This document shows positions 10,083 through 19,846 of a stretch of 64,000 nucleotides of DNA, piece after piece. The stretch comes from Vibrio maritimus. Its GTDB lineage: Bacteria > Pseudomonadota > Gammaproteobacteria > Enterobacterales > Vibrionaceae. The stretch is from positions 27,179 to 91,178 of the forward strand of contig JYJJ01000075.1 of NCBI GenBank assembly GCA_003263775.1, written 5' to 3'. The notes under the pieces were generated by a model, which saw only the letters and a program-made list of their open reading frames with translations, was not told the DNA's origin and did no database searches. Numbering within the stretch: position 1 is the first letter of the stretch; each line of letters begins with the position of its first letter. Both the position numbers and the translations under genes were made by a program.

Positions 10083-10706
10083 TTAGATATAAAAGTCTTT
10101 GATACCTTGCAATAAGTTGCTCACGGCAACCGCAGCGAGGATCAATCCCATCACTCGGCTGATGATGGCGGCACCTACATTGCCGATCCACTTCTGAATC
10201 GTGGTAGCGCCGAGCAGGAGTAGCAAAGTGATCAAGAGCACGGCGAGCATTACTAGCGCCGTAAGTCCTTGATCCATAATTGAGTGTCGATGATTGTCAG
10301 TCAGAAGCACAATAGCCATCATGGCGCCTGGCGATGCAATAGATGGGATCGCCAGTGGATAAACAGCGAGATCGGCGAGTTGATCTCGACTTACTTCTTG
10401 GCTCAGCTTTGTTTCTTCTTCTGGTTTGCTCTCACCAAATATCATTGTCAGTGCGAAAAGTAGAAGAACCAATCCGCCCGCAGCTTGGAATGCTGGGAGA
10501 GGGATCTGCATCGCTTCGAGTAATAACTGGCCGGCGACGAGGAAGAATAGTAATACACCAAAGGCTATCGCGATCGCTTTTAGAGCGACGATACGACGAT
10601 GTTTAACGTCAAGGTGTTGGGTTTGAGAAAGATAAACGGGTACCGAGCCTATAGGGTCAATGACAGCCCAAAGCACGACGAATTGAGTAACGAGAATACT
10701 GAGCAA
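10083..10706 (-). CDS. MarC/UPF0056 family inner-membrane protein
   Basis: 207 residues from a TTG start at 10706, preceded by GGGAGG at six-base spacing; the longer frame from 10787 adds a polar, unconvincing N-terminus. Hydrophobic throughout with about six spans and the family features FVVLWAVIDPIGSVPVY near the start and SPGAMMAIVLL mid-protein. The family is close to E. coli YhgN/MarC; despite the name its members are not shown to confer multidrug resistance, and the substrate is unknown. It stands alone between yjcH and crbR. Confidence 0.85.
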   Translation of the reverse strand: MLSILVTQFVVLWAVIDPIGSVPVYLSQTQHLDVKHRRIVALKAIAIAFGVLLFFLVAGQLLLEAMQIPLPAFQAAGGLVLLLFALTMIFGESKPEEETKLSQEVSRDQLADLAVYPLAIPSIASPGAMMAIVLLTDNHRHSIMDQGLTALVMLAVLLITLLLLLGATTIQKWIGNVGAAIISRVMGLILAAVAVSNLLQGIKDFYI

Positions 10707-10909
10707 AGCGAACCTCCCAGAGTTTAGTGAAACAGAGGGATAACATGAGCCAGTGATGGATAACCGCACCTTTGGACTGATAACCAAGGCGGTAACAACT
10801 GGCGGCGCTATTATTTAACGTATTGTGGCTGGTATCAATGTTTTAATAAACCTATTCATGCCCAGTTACATAATAGCAGCTTGGGCATAAACTGTCGGTG
10901 AATTTAAAG

Positions 10910-11545
10910 CTAACCTTCTGATTCCATTTGTTGTAATAGGATCACGGCTTGGGTTCGGTTTTTAACGCCTAGCTTTCTAAAGATGGCGGTCATGTGCGCT
11001 TTGATGGTCGCTTCTGACACATTGAGGTCATAAGCGATTTGTTTATTGAGCAAACCATCGGAGAGCATACCAAGTACTTTGTATTGCTGTGGTGTTAGCG
11101 TTGAGATTTTCTCTGCTAGGTCATTGCTTTCGCTGTTATCAATGAGTAGTTCTGCTGGGAAGTAAGGTTCCCCTTCAAGCACTTTGTTTAGGGCGCCAAT
11201 AAGCGCACGCATATCACTGGATTTGGGAATAAACCCAAATGCGCCATGCATCTTAACCTGTGAAACGATACTTGGCTCTTCGCTGGCGGAGATGACCACA
11301 ATAGGAATATCGGGATAATCGGCACGCAGATGGATAAGGCCGGACATCCCATTGGCGCCTGGCATTTTTAGGTCGAGCAATATCAGATCCGGCTCTTCGC
11401 TTTTTTCAAGAAGACTAAGCAAAGATTCCAACGAGTCCGCTTCCAGCAGATTTGCACCACTGATCGCCATGTGAACAGACTGAAACAGCGCGTTCCTAAA
11501 CAGTGGGTGATCATCAGCAATAATGATGGTATAGCTCGGTTCCAT
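10910..11545 (-). CDS. crbR: LuxR/NarL-type response regulator, CrbR-like
   Basis: 211 residues: N-terminal receiver with acidic pair D11/D12 and phospho-acceptor D58 (LLDLKMPG), then a C-terminal LuxR/GerE helix-turn-helix (about 145-205, SEATIKAHMTAIFRKLGVKNRTQA). It fits CrbR, the partner of CrbS that activates acetyl-CoA synthetase in the Vibrio acetate switch; the assignment rests on context, with crbS 3.9 kb away and actP between. Being an orphan regulator with no kinase gene attached supports this. The inverted repeat downstream (10858-10888) lacks a T-tract. Confidence 0.78.
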   Translation of the reverse strand: MEPSYTIIIADDHPLFRNALFQSVHMAISGANLLEADSLESLLSLLEKSEEPDLILLDLKMPGANGMSGLIHLRADYPDIPIVVISASEEPSIVSQVKMHGAFGFIPKSSDMRALIGALNKVLEGEPYFPAELLIDNSESNDLAEKISTLTPQQYKVLGMLSDGLLNKQIAYDLNVSEATIKAHMTAIFRKLGVKNRTQAVILLQQMESEG

Positions 11546-11674
11546 AGCGTCTCAGTTATTTTGCAAAAGTGTTAACGTTATTATTGATTCTGCGTCGAGT
11601 TTGGACAAATGAATCAATACAAAACTCTGAGCAGAATCGACTTTTTACTGAACGCAGACGCAAAACCTCATCGG

Positions 11675-13512
11675 TTATTCATTGAGCAGGGCGTATTGGT
11701 TTAAATGCTCTAGAAAATCCTCAGCGCCAACAAAACCGGTTAAACGCGCACTTGGAAGTTGTGTACCATTCGCATCCCAAAATTCAATAGTCGGCAATCC
11801 CAGCACATCCATCGCTTTGAGCATTTCGATATCCTGTACTTGATTGCGCGTGACATCCGCTTGCAGCAAAACAAAGTTGGCCAGCACTGGTTCGACATTG
11901 GCATCGTGGAAGGTGTACTTTTCGAACTCTTTGCACGCAACACACCAATCGGCATAGAAATCGAGCATCACAGGTTTACCGGCAAGTTTCGCTTTGTCTA
12001 GCTCGGCATTTAGCTCGGCTAGGTTGTTGACTCGAGTAAAGCTAACGCTGATCTCGGACTCGTTGCTAGTAGGTGCGCCAAGCCAGTGATTAAGTAGTGG
12101 CTGCGCTGAAGCAAACAGACCTAAAATCGCAATAATACCCACGCAGCTTTGCTTCCAACCACCAAATGGTAATGCATTCTTTTGATGATACAACCAGCTA
12201 AAGGCGGCAATACCCAAACCAGACCATAGTACACTACTCCAAAATTCTGGCAGTAAACGCTCGAGTAAGAAAATAGGCGCAGCGAGTAGCACAAAGCCGA
12301 ACAGGACTTTTACCCGCTCCATCCAGTTCCCGGCTTTTGGTAGTAGCTTGTTGCCAAAGACCGCTGCGGCAATCAATGGGATACCCATACCAAGCGCCAA
12401 CGCATACAGCGCTACACCACCAGTCAGCAAGTCGCCACTTTGTGCCACGTACAGCAGGGCGCCGGACAATGGAGCTGTCGTACAAGGTGAGCACACTAGG
12501 CCGGATATCGCCCCCATGGCAAACACGCCTAACAGGTTGCCACCTTGTTGTTGATTGCTGAGGTTATTGAGCCAAGTTTGTACGCTGCTTGGTAGCTGTA
12601 AGGTATAGAGTCCAAACATCGACAGTGCCAGTGCTACAAACAGGACACTCAAGCCAATAAGCACATACGGGTGCTGCATCGCGGCTTGAAATTGCATCCC
12701 CGCTGAAGCCACGACAAGGCCAAGCAAGGTGTAGGTAAGCGCCATGCCTTGCACATAGACCATAGATAACAACAGCGCTTGTTTATGACTGCGCTTGCCA
12801 CCACCCAGCACAATACTGGTGAGGATCGGATACATTGGTAATACACAAGGCGTGAAAGCGAGGCCAATACCGAGCAGTAAAAATAGCGCTGGCGTCCACC
12901 AGTTTTGCGCGAGCTTGTTGGTTAAGTCGTTATTGCTGCTAGAGGGAGCTGTGTCAGTCGTTGCTGATTGTGGTGCCGCTGCAGGTTTGCTGTTGTCTGC
13001 AACAGTTGTTGTAGCTGGTTGGGTATCCGTAGGGGTATCGGAAACGGCATCAAAGCTAAATGGCGTAATATCGATAACGCGCGTTTCTGGTGGGTAACAG
13101 AATCCTGCTTTGGCGCAGCCTTGATATTGCACAATCAGTTTTGCGCCAGCTTGATATTGGCTTAATGGCACTTCAACAAACAGCGGCTGGGTGTAAATGG
13201 TCACATCCCCAAAGAACTCATCGGTGTACGGCTCACCTTGTTGCAGTTCAATATTGCCGAGGGTGACGTTTTCGCCACTAAAGCTTAAACGGTCTTGATA
13301 GAGGTAGTAATCAGGTTTGACTTGCCAGTCGATGAAGACTCGGTCACCTTGCTGATAGGCGTTCATTGGAAATGCTTGATCAACAGGAACAAAGGTATTC
13401 GCGCCACTAGGGGTAAAGGCATTGCTGGTGTTGTTGTCTCCAAATAGAGCCCAGCTAGCAACGCCAATGTGGTCAGGGAAAGCAGCAAAAATTGAGAAAG
13501 TAGTCGAGTCAT
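11675..13512 (-). CDS. dsbD: Thiol:disulfide interchange protein DsbD (frameshift near signal peptide)
   Basis: Inner-membrane electron carrier that moves reducing power from cytoplasmic thioredoxin to periplasmic DsbC/DsbG-type proteins. Three parts are visible: a periplasmic immunoglobulin-like domain with a cysteine pair (GCAKAGFCYPP), a central eight-span membrane domain with its own cysteines, and a C-terminal thioredoxin domain with CVAC (DFYADWCVACK). The long open frame lacks a signal peptide, but ATG 13512 in another frame gives a good one (MTRLLSQFLLLSLTTLALL) that joins the mature sequence if one A is restored near plus 13457. The corrected protein has about 612 residues. The start is therefore inferred. 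Confidence 0.9.
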
Positions 13513-13598
13513 GAACGCTATGCAACCAAGGTTTAACAATATAATGAGGTTATATGATGTTAAGACAGGAAGATAGCGAGAAATGTTTCATTAAAGAT

Positions 13599-13628
13599 AA
13601 AAAAAGAGCCGCGATACAACGCAGCTCT
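13599..13628 (-). terminator. Rho-independent terminator of dcuA
   Basis: On the minus strand, GAGCTGCG/CGCGGCTC (one wobble) followed by seven T residues, 31 bases past the dcuA stop. Confidence 0.8.
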
Positions 13629-13658
13629 CAAATCTATTTGCAATCCATTTGCTAATAA

Positions 13659-14968
13659 TTAGCCGATCAGTAGACCGCCAAATGCAAAACCAAGCGCAAC
13701 GGCTGTCGCGATAGTGGTCACACCCGGAATGAAGAATGGGTGGTTGAACACGTAGTTGCCGATGCGTGTTGAGCCAGTGTCATCCATTTCAACCGCAGCA
13801 AGCAGAGTTGGGTAGGTTGGCAGTACAAACAGAGCACTTACCGCAGCAAATGAAGCAACCGCTGTCAGTGGCGCTACACCAATGGCTAGCGCTGCTGGCA
13901 TTAGAGCAACGGTTGTTGCACCTTGTGAGTAAAGCAGCATTGAGGCAAAGAACAGAACCATCGCTAGCATCCACGGGTAGTCTTCCAGTAGCGCTCCCGC
14001 TAGTTCTTTAATACCGTCTACGTGCGCATTGACAAACGTTGAGCCAAGCCATGCTACGCCCAGTACGCAGACACACGCCGTCATACCTGAGCGGAACGTA
14101 GCCGCAGAAGGAATTTTAGATGCGTCGATTTTGGTGACTAGCGTAATTGCCGCTGCTGCAGCCAACATGACCGTCATGATGCTTCGTTACGGCCAAGTGC
14201 AGGATCTTCAATCAGGCCGATAGAGCCAGAGATCGCTGCTGCGTAGCAGACTACAAACGCAATCGCGCCCAAGAAAATGTAGGTCGCCGTTTTTGCTGTC
14301 GGCAAAATGTTGCGCTCTTTCGCATCACTTAGCTTGATAAGGCCTTGAGCTAGACGCTCTTGGTACACAGGATCATCTTTAAGCTCGCTGCCCATGAAGT
14401 TAGCGACAAAGGCACCGACCATACAAGCGATAAAGGTGGTTGGGATACACACAGCAAGTAGTGTTAGATAATCGACACCCATTGGCGCTAGCATTGCCGC
14501 AAAAGCAACAACCGCGGCAGAGATAGGAGAAGCCGTGATCGCGATTTGCGAAGCCACAACGGCAATCGACAGTGGACGTGATGGACGGACCCCTTGGCCT
14601 TTCGCCACTTCAGCGATAACAGGTAGCGTTGAGAACGCGGTGTGACCTGTACCCGCCATAAGCGTCATCAAGAAAGTTACAATGGGAGCATAAAAGGTGA
14701 TTCTTTCTGGATGTTTGCGAAGGAAGTCTTCAGCAATTTGCACCAGCCAGTCCATACCACCAGCTACTTGCATCGCAGCAATCGCAGTGATTACCGACAT
14801 AATAATTAAGATCACATCCACCGGGATGTAAGCTTGGCTTGTTGGTACACCGAGCACCAGTGAGAGGGCAATGACACCAGCACCGCCGGCTAGACCGATT
14901 CCAATACCGCCAATACGTGCGCCTAAATAAATAAACAGCAGTACGACGGCAAGCTCTATAGCAACCAT
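13659..14968 (-). CDS. dcuA: Anaerobic C4-dicarboxylate transporter DcuA (frameshift in given sequence)
   Basis: About 436 residues after repair. Dcu-family inner-membrane antiporter exchanging fumarate, malate, aspartate and succinate. The first two thirds read from ATG 14968 (AAGGA site; MVAIELAVVLLFIYLG). The frame breaks near plus 14180, where one C is missing on the coding strand; restoring it joins GRNEA to IMTVMLAAAAA and the C-terminal membrane spans. Its position just downstream of aspA is the classical aspA-dcuA arrangement: aspartate enters, AspA deaminates it to fumarate, and the fumarate feeds the reductase at 54-57 kb. DcuA rather than DcuB is chosen on length and on the aspA link. 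Confidence 0.88.
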
Positions 14969-15066
14969 AGTCAATCCTTGTTTCGAGTGTCCGTTATCAA
15001 TCACGATGACAAGCGGACGTTGTAGATAATATTAGGGAATAAGTTTTACCAATGAGAAATAGGTAC

Positions 15067-15096
15067 TAAAAAGGCCCCCCATACTGGGGGAGCTTT
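15067..15096 (-). terminator. Probable terminator after aspA
   Basis: C-rich/G-rich hairpin (GGCCCCCC...GGGGGAGC with a bulge) with TTTTT following on the minus strand, directly after the aspA stop; read-through to dcuA is still possible. Confidence 0.65.
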
Positions 15097-15104
15097 AGGC
15101 GTCA

Positions 15105-16556
15105 TTACTCGTAGCGTTTGGCTTTATACTGAGGTTTCATCAGATTGTCTACTGAGAAAATGTCATCTAGCTCTTCTTCAGATAGAAGGCCGCGCTCAAG
15201 TACCACTTCTTTTACGCTCTTACCGGTCTCTGCACAGATCTTACCGACGATGTCGCCTTCATGGTGACCGATGTAAGGGTTGAGATAAGTGACGATACCA
15301 ATTGAGTTGTAAACGTAGCTTTCACACACTTCTTTATTAACGCTAATGCCATCGATGCACTTGTCGCGCAGGTTGATACAAGCATTTTTCAGGATATCCA
15401 GAGATTCAAACATGCTTTGTGCAATGACTGGCTCCATAACGTTAAGCTGAAGCTGGCCGCCTTCTGCTGCGAAGGAGACAGTGTTGTCGTTACCAAGCAC
15501 TTTAAAGCACACTTGGTTCACTACTTCAGGAACCACTGGGTTCACTTTCGCTGGCATGATAGAAGAACCAGCCTGCAGTTCAGGCAGGTTAAGCTCGTTA
15601 AGACCCGCGCGAGGACCAGAAGAAAGCAGACGTAAGTCATTACAGATCTTAGACAGTTTCACCGCTAGGCGCTTAAGTGCACCGTGAGTCATTACATATG
15701 CGCCACAGTCAGACGTCGCTTCGATAAGATCTTCTGCTGGTACACACTCCAGACCCGTTACCTCAGATAGGTGTTTTACCGCAAGCTCTTGGTAACCTTG
15801 TGCTGCGTTTAGACCAGTACCGATCGCGGTTGCGCCGATATTCACTTCCAGCAGTAGTTTAGAGGTGTACTCAAGAGCACGGATTTCTTCATTTAGCGTT
15901 ACTGCCCAAGCGTGGAATTCTTGGCCAACTGTCATTGGCACCGCATCTTGAAGCTGAGTACGACCCATTTTCAGAATGGTAGAGAACTCTTGGCTCTTCG
16001 CTTCGAACGAACCTTTTAGATATTCAATCGCATCGATGAGCTTTTGTACGCTGTTGTAGACCGCGATACGGAAACCTGTCGGGTAAGCACAGTTTGTTGA
16101 TTGACTCTTGTTTACATGATCATTTGGGTTAATGAACTCATATTGGCCTTTTTCTTTGCCCATCAGTTCAAGTGCCACGTTAGCGATCACTTCGTTAGTG
16201 TTCATGTTCACAGAAGTGCCGGCGCCGCCTTGGAACACATCTGATGGGAACTGATCCATACACTTGCCTGTTTCAAGGATCACGTCACAAGCTTGGATAA
16301 TATAATGAGCGATGTCTTTTGGAATCACGCCAAGCTCTTTGTTGGCGAGCGCAGCGGCTTTCTTGGTCATGACCATACCGCGAACAAAGTCGGGCACATC
16401 AGAAATGGTCACATTGGAGATATTAAAGTTTTCGATAGCGCGTAGCGTGTGGATGCCGTAGTAAGCATCGGCCGGGACATGACGTTGGCCTAATAGATCT
16501 TCTTCAATACGAGTGGCTTGAGTCGCAACTGTTTGCTCAAGAGTAGTTGTCGCCAT
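15105..16556 (-). CDS. aspA: Aspartate ammonia-lyase (aspartase)
   Basis: 483 residues, close to the usual ~478. Catalyses reversible L-aspartate to fumarate plus ammonia in the cytoplasm. The fumarase/aspartase signature is complete (GSSIMPAKVNPV, about residues 338-350), as are TSVNMNTNEV and the region-2 GRTQLQDAVP motif. The first gene of the aspA-dcuA unit. Upstream is a 350-base gene-free region shared with divergent fxsA; no clear CRP or FNR site was recognised there. Confidence 0.96.
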   Translation of the reverse strand: MATTTLEQTVATQATRIEEDLLGQRHVPADAYYGIHTLRAIENFNISNVTISDVPDFVRGMVMTKKAAALANKELGVIPKDIAHYIIQACDVILETGKCMDQFPSDVFQGGAGTSVNMNTNEVIANVALELMGKEKGQYEFINPNDHVNKSQSTNCAYPTGFRIAVYNSVQKLIDAIEYLKGSFEAKSQEFSTILKMGRTQLQDAVPMTVGQEFHAWAVTLNEEIRALEYTSKLLLEVNIGATAIGTGLNAAQGYQELAVKHLSEVTGLECVPAEDLIEATSDCGAYVMTHGALKRLAVKLSKICNDLRLLSSGPRAGLNELNLPELQAGSSIMPAKVNPVVPEVVNQVCFKVLGNDNTVSFAAEGGQLQLNVMEPVIAQSMFESLDILKNACINLRDKCIDGISVNKEVCESYVYNSIGIVTYLNPYIGHHEGDIVGKICAETGKSVKEVVLERGLLSEEELDDIFSVDNLMKPQYKAKRYE

Positions 16557-16908
16557 ATTTTGGATCCTTAGAGAATAATTCTGCGTTAATTACAGTTATT
16601 TTGCCAAATCTGTTTTAAGAATCCATTCGCCAGAATAATTGGCTAGTTATTACGTCCTGACTTATGGGGTACATATTACTCAAAGTGGCACATAAAAATA
16701 GTAGCCAGATCACCTTTTTCACTTAATTATTGCAAAGGCTAACAAAGTCCTCGTGAGATGAGATTTCCCTCATAAAATTCGCACCATTAACTGAGTCGAT
16801 TTATATTTTGAAAAACTCATTTTGTGCGCTTAGCGGTTGAATCCGAGTAATTTATTTGTGGTTTAGTAAAGGGTAGGCGTAAACTGACAGCAAACCAAGG
16901 AGGAGCGT
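16557..16908. other. Intergenic region between divergent aspA and fxsA
   Basis: 352 bases, A+T-rich, no credible ORF. It must hold the promoters for aspA (leftward) and fxsA (rightward). I looked for CRP (TGTGA-N6-TCACA) and FNR (TTGAT-N4-ATCAA) sites and saw no good match. The strong AAGGAGGAG ribosome site of fxsA lies at its right edge. Confidence 0.5.
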
Positions 16909-17416
16909 GTGTTTCCGATACTGTTATTGCTATTTATTTTTGTTCCAATCATTGAGATTGGGCTATTTATCCAAGTCGGCGGCTTTTTGGGCTTATGGCT
17001 ACTATAGGCCTAGTGCTATTGACGGCGGTAGTGGGCGCCTCACTAGTGCGTAGTCAAGGCTTGCAAACCCTGATGTCAGTGCAGTCGAAGTTGCAGCAAG
17101 GTGAAATGCCAGCGCAACAAATTGTTGAAGGGGTTATGTTGCAGTCTCAGGTGTGCTGCTCCTTACCCCAGGGTTTATGACGGATGCGATGGGTATGCTG
17201 GTATTGCTGCCAGCACCGCGCGCGGCTATTGCCAAATATCTTATGAGTAAAGTGGTGGTGAAGAGCGTTTCTGGAGGATTCCATCAAGGCGGTTTTCATC
17301 AAGGTGACTTCCAGCAAGGACCGTTTGATTCCCATCGCGACCATCAGCGCGATGGCAACACCTTTGAAGGTGAGTTTGAACGTAAAGACGATGACGACCG
17401 TAACAAGCTGAACTAA
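16909..17416 (+). CDS. fxsA: FxsA family cytoplasmic-membrane protein (two frameshifts in given sequence)
   Basis: About 169 residues after repair, from GTG 16909 with an excellent AAGGAGG site. N-terminal membrane spans (FPILLLLFIFVPIIEIGLF) are the FxsA hallmark; the E. coli protein relieves exclusion of phage T7 by F plasmid when overproduced, and its normal role is unknown. One C is missing near 16999 (LGLW then PTIGLVLL) and one G near 17141 (EGVML then AVSGVLLL). The C-terminal tail is hydrophilic with FHQGG/FHQGD/FQQGP repeats and a run of acidic residues. Its stop overlaps the next start (TAATG). Confidence 0.85.
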
Positions 17417-17913
17417 TGATATTTAACCGCATCAAGCTTTCACGACGAAGCTGGAACAATGTGCTTATCATTGGCATTGCTTTTTTTATGCTGATGATGG
17501 CCGCGCCGACTCTGATCAAGCAATATCTGCTGGAGCCTGTAGCACAGGCGAGTGAAGGTTTGGTGCTTGACCCAAGTGCTGATCCAATAGAAATCAACTA
17601 CGCTGGTATCCAGTTTTACCAGCAGGGTGATACCTGGCGCGCGATTCCTAATAAATGGAATCAAGATGCTGAAGGCGTCGTATCACGCTGGAAAGCGATG
17701 CAGGGCACGCCCGTTGATGATGACACCTATCAGAAGCTTAAGCCTGCGTTTGAGCATCCGATGACGATCGAGGTTTGGTATCACGAGGTTGAAGAGCCGC
17801 AGCGTATTACCGCTTACCCGTTGGAGCAGTTTTGGCTGCTCAACACCTACGATGGCCTATGGGTAGCGGTAAGCTTTGAAGGTAGTGAACTACTGCCACA
17901 GGGTGCGAGATAA
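17416..17913 (+). CDS. Hypothetical membrane-anchored protein
   Basis: 165 residues, not recognised as a named family. One N-terminal membrane span (about 14-36) follows a basic segment; the rest, about 130 residues, is hydrophilic, Trp/Tyr-rich and probably faces the periplasm. No catalytic motif or cysteine pair was seen. The ATG overlaps the fxsA stop by one base, so it is translated in the same operon, with mutM 51 bases further on. It could be an anchored accessory protein; no function is claimed. Confidence 0.75.
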   Translation: MIFNRIKLSRRSWNNVLIIGIAFFMLMMAAPTLIKQYLLEPVAQASEGLVLDPSADPIEINYAGIQFYQQGDTWRAIPNKWNQDAEGVVSRWKAMQGTPVDDDTYQKLKPAFEHPMTIEVWYHEVEEPQRITAYPLEQFWLLNTYDGLWVAVSFEGSELLPQGAR

Positions 17914-17964
17914 CCGCATCTATTTCTCGTCCACTCAGTCAATGACCAGTTAAGCGTAGACATC

Positions 17965-18774
17965 ATGCCAGAATTACCAGAAGTTGAAGTTTCTCGCCTT
18001 GGGATTAGCCCGCATTTATTAGAACAAACCATTCAAGAGATCATCGTGCGCCAGCGTCAGTTGCGCTGGTGGATCCCTGAAGAGATCCACGGTTTACATG
18101 GTGAGCCCATAACCGCAATACGCAGACGAGCTAAGTATTTGTTGTTAGACACGCCGAAAGGCACTGCCATTGTCCACTTGGGGATGTCGGGCAGTCTGCG
18201 TGTACTGGAAAACCCGCCGCCAGCTGAAAAGCATGACCATGTTGACTTGGTGCTTAGTAACGGTAAGGTCATGCGTTACAACGACCCACGCCGCTTTGGG
18301 GCTTGGTTGTGGTGCGCTCCAGGTGAGTCCCATGAGCTTTTGGATAACTGTGGCCCAGAACCTCTTACGGACGAGTTCAATGCGGATTGGATGCTCGCGC
18401 GCGCGAAGAATAAACGGGTCGCAATTAAAACCTTCATTATGAATAATGCTAACGTGGTCGGTGTGGGGAACATCTACGCTTGTGAGTCACTTTTTAGTGC
18501 TGGCATTCTTCCGACAACACCGACTTATAAAGTGACGCTGAATCAATGGCAAACCCTAGTAACAGAAATCAAACAGGTGCTAGCACAAGCGATCACTCAA
18601 GGTGGAACTACGCTAAAAGATTTTTCGCAAACGGACGGTAAGCCTGGCTATTTTGCCCAGGAACTACACGTATATGGGCGAGCTAAACAACCTTGTCATA
18701 GCTGCGGTGAGCCGATCAAAGAGATGAAGATAGGTCAGCGAAACACCTTCTTTTGCGATGTGTGCCAGAAGTAG
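17965..18774 (+). CDS. mutM: Formamidopyrimidine-DNA glycosylase
   Basis: 269 residues, the usual length. Bifunctional repair enzyme that excises 8-oxoguanine and FaPy lesions and cleaves the abasic site. The catalytic N-terminus MPELPEVEV supplies Pro2 and Glu3 (after Met removal Pro1/Glu2), the helix-two-turn-helix region contains GVGNIYACE, and the C-terminal zinc finger has C-x2-C and C-x2-C (CHSC...CDVC). Likely the last gene of the fxsA unit. Confidence 0.97.
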   Translation: MPELPEVEVSRLGISPHLLEQTIQEIIVRQRQLRWWIPEEIHGLHGEPITAIRRRAKYLLLDTPKGTAIVHLGMSGSLRVLENPPPAEKHDHVDLVLSNGKVMRYNDPRRFGAWLWCAPGESHELLDNCGPEPLTDEFNADWMLARAKNKRVAIKTFIMNNANVVGVGNIYACESLFSAGILPTTPTYKVTLNQWQTLVTEIKQVLAQAITQGGTTLKDFSQTDGKPGYFAQELHVYGRAKQPCHSCGEPIKEMKIGQRNTFFCDVCQK

Positions 18775-18794
18775 TGATACTGAATGTTGAGAAT

Positions 18795-18826
18795 AAAAAA
18801 GCGCTTGCCTAGGCAAGCGCTTTTTT
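18795..18826. terminator. Bidirectional terminator between mutM and lpxM-type gene
   Basis: Perfect stem GCGCTTGCC/GGCAAGCGC with AAAAAA before and TTTTTT after, placed between two convergent genes. Confidence 0.92.
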
Positions 18827-18878
18827 CATGGTTGTCGTTCGCCCTTTTGGGGTAACGGGCGATAACACTCAGCCAACG

Positions 18879-19834
18879 CTAGATGTTGTCGTAAATACGT
18901 TTACCATCGCGCTGAGTTTCAAGCAGATATAAGTTCCACATGTACTGCTCAGGCTTATCACGTAGCAGCTCTTCAATAGCGGCGTTCATCGCCCGTGCGT
19001 CTTGTTCTTCATCTCCAGTTGGGAAGTTGTCGATCGCTGGCAAAATGTGTACTTCGTACTTGCTAGTTTGGTCATTGTAGGCTGGCAGTACTGGTACCAC
19101 CTTAGCACGAGACAGGCGCGACATTTTACCAAACCCTTTCAGGGTCGCTTTTTCTGCGGCAAAGAAGGGCACAAACACCGAGTTTTGTGGGCCATGATCT
19201 TCATCAGGCAGCCAATAACCGATGTAACCATCCTTGATGGAGCGAACAAACGGCTTCACGCCGGCGCTGCGGGCAAAGATACGCCCCCATACTGCATGCG
19301 CTGGACATGCATCAGCCAATCACCGATTGGGTTGTTTTGTGGCTTCATGATGGTTGCCACTTTGTGGCCTTGAGCTGCTAGCATGACCGCAGGGTAGTCC
19401 ACTGCCCACGCGTGCGGCGCTAAGATGATCACGTTTTCGCCCGCGTCCAATAGCGGCAGTAGGTGCTCTTCACCAATCATCACACCACGATTTTGGTTGT
19501 GTTTGGTTGAGCGCACCAAAAACTCAGAGTAACCCAATAGGTATTGGCCTGCCTTGGCAAAGGTCTCTTCAACGATGTGTTGGATCTCTTGCTCAGACTT
19601 CTCAGGAAAACATTTTTTTAGGTTTAGGCGAGTACGTCTGACGACACGACCATTTTTACCGACAATGATCCCGGAAATATAGCGCGCGAAACGATCGCGA
19701 GGCTTAGCGGGAACAAAGGCTAGGAACACCGCCAGTAGGATGCCAAGCCAAGTGCCCCAGTGTTTTGGGTGTAAAAATGCCCACTGAAAACGAGGATCAT
19801 AGAGGTTTTTATCGATATGTTCTTGATTGCTCAT
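18879..19834 (-). CDS. Lipid A secondary acyltransferase, LpxM/LpxN type (frameshift in given sequence)
   Basis: About 318 residues after repair. Membrane-anchored LpxL/LpxM-superfamily acyltransferase with the catalytic H-x4-D motif (PHAWAVDYP) and a single N-terminal span (WLGILLAVFLAFV). The frame breaks in a G-run near plus 19284-19288; adding one G joins QRMQYGG to RIFARSAGV. It is the downstream member of a tandem acyltransferase pair. In Vibrio cholerae the gene in this position is, to my knowledge, LpxN, which adds a 3-hydroxy fatty acid to lipid A; LpxM is the alternative, so no symbol is given. Confidence 0.87.
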
Positions 19835-19846
19835 AATGCCTACTCG

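Noticed and set aside
10858..10888. ATGCCCA/TGGGCAT inverted repeat as crbR terminator
   Set aside because: Long loop and no T-tract on the minus strand; not called.
13659..15004. Two half-size Dcu transporters
   Set aside because: One added C on the coding strand restores a standard DcuA.
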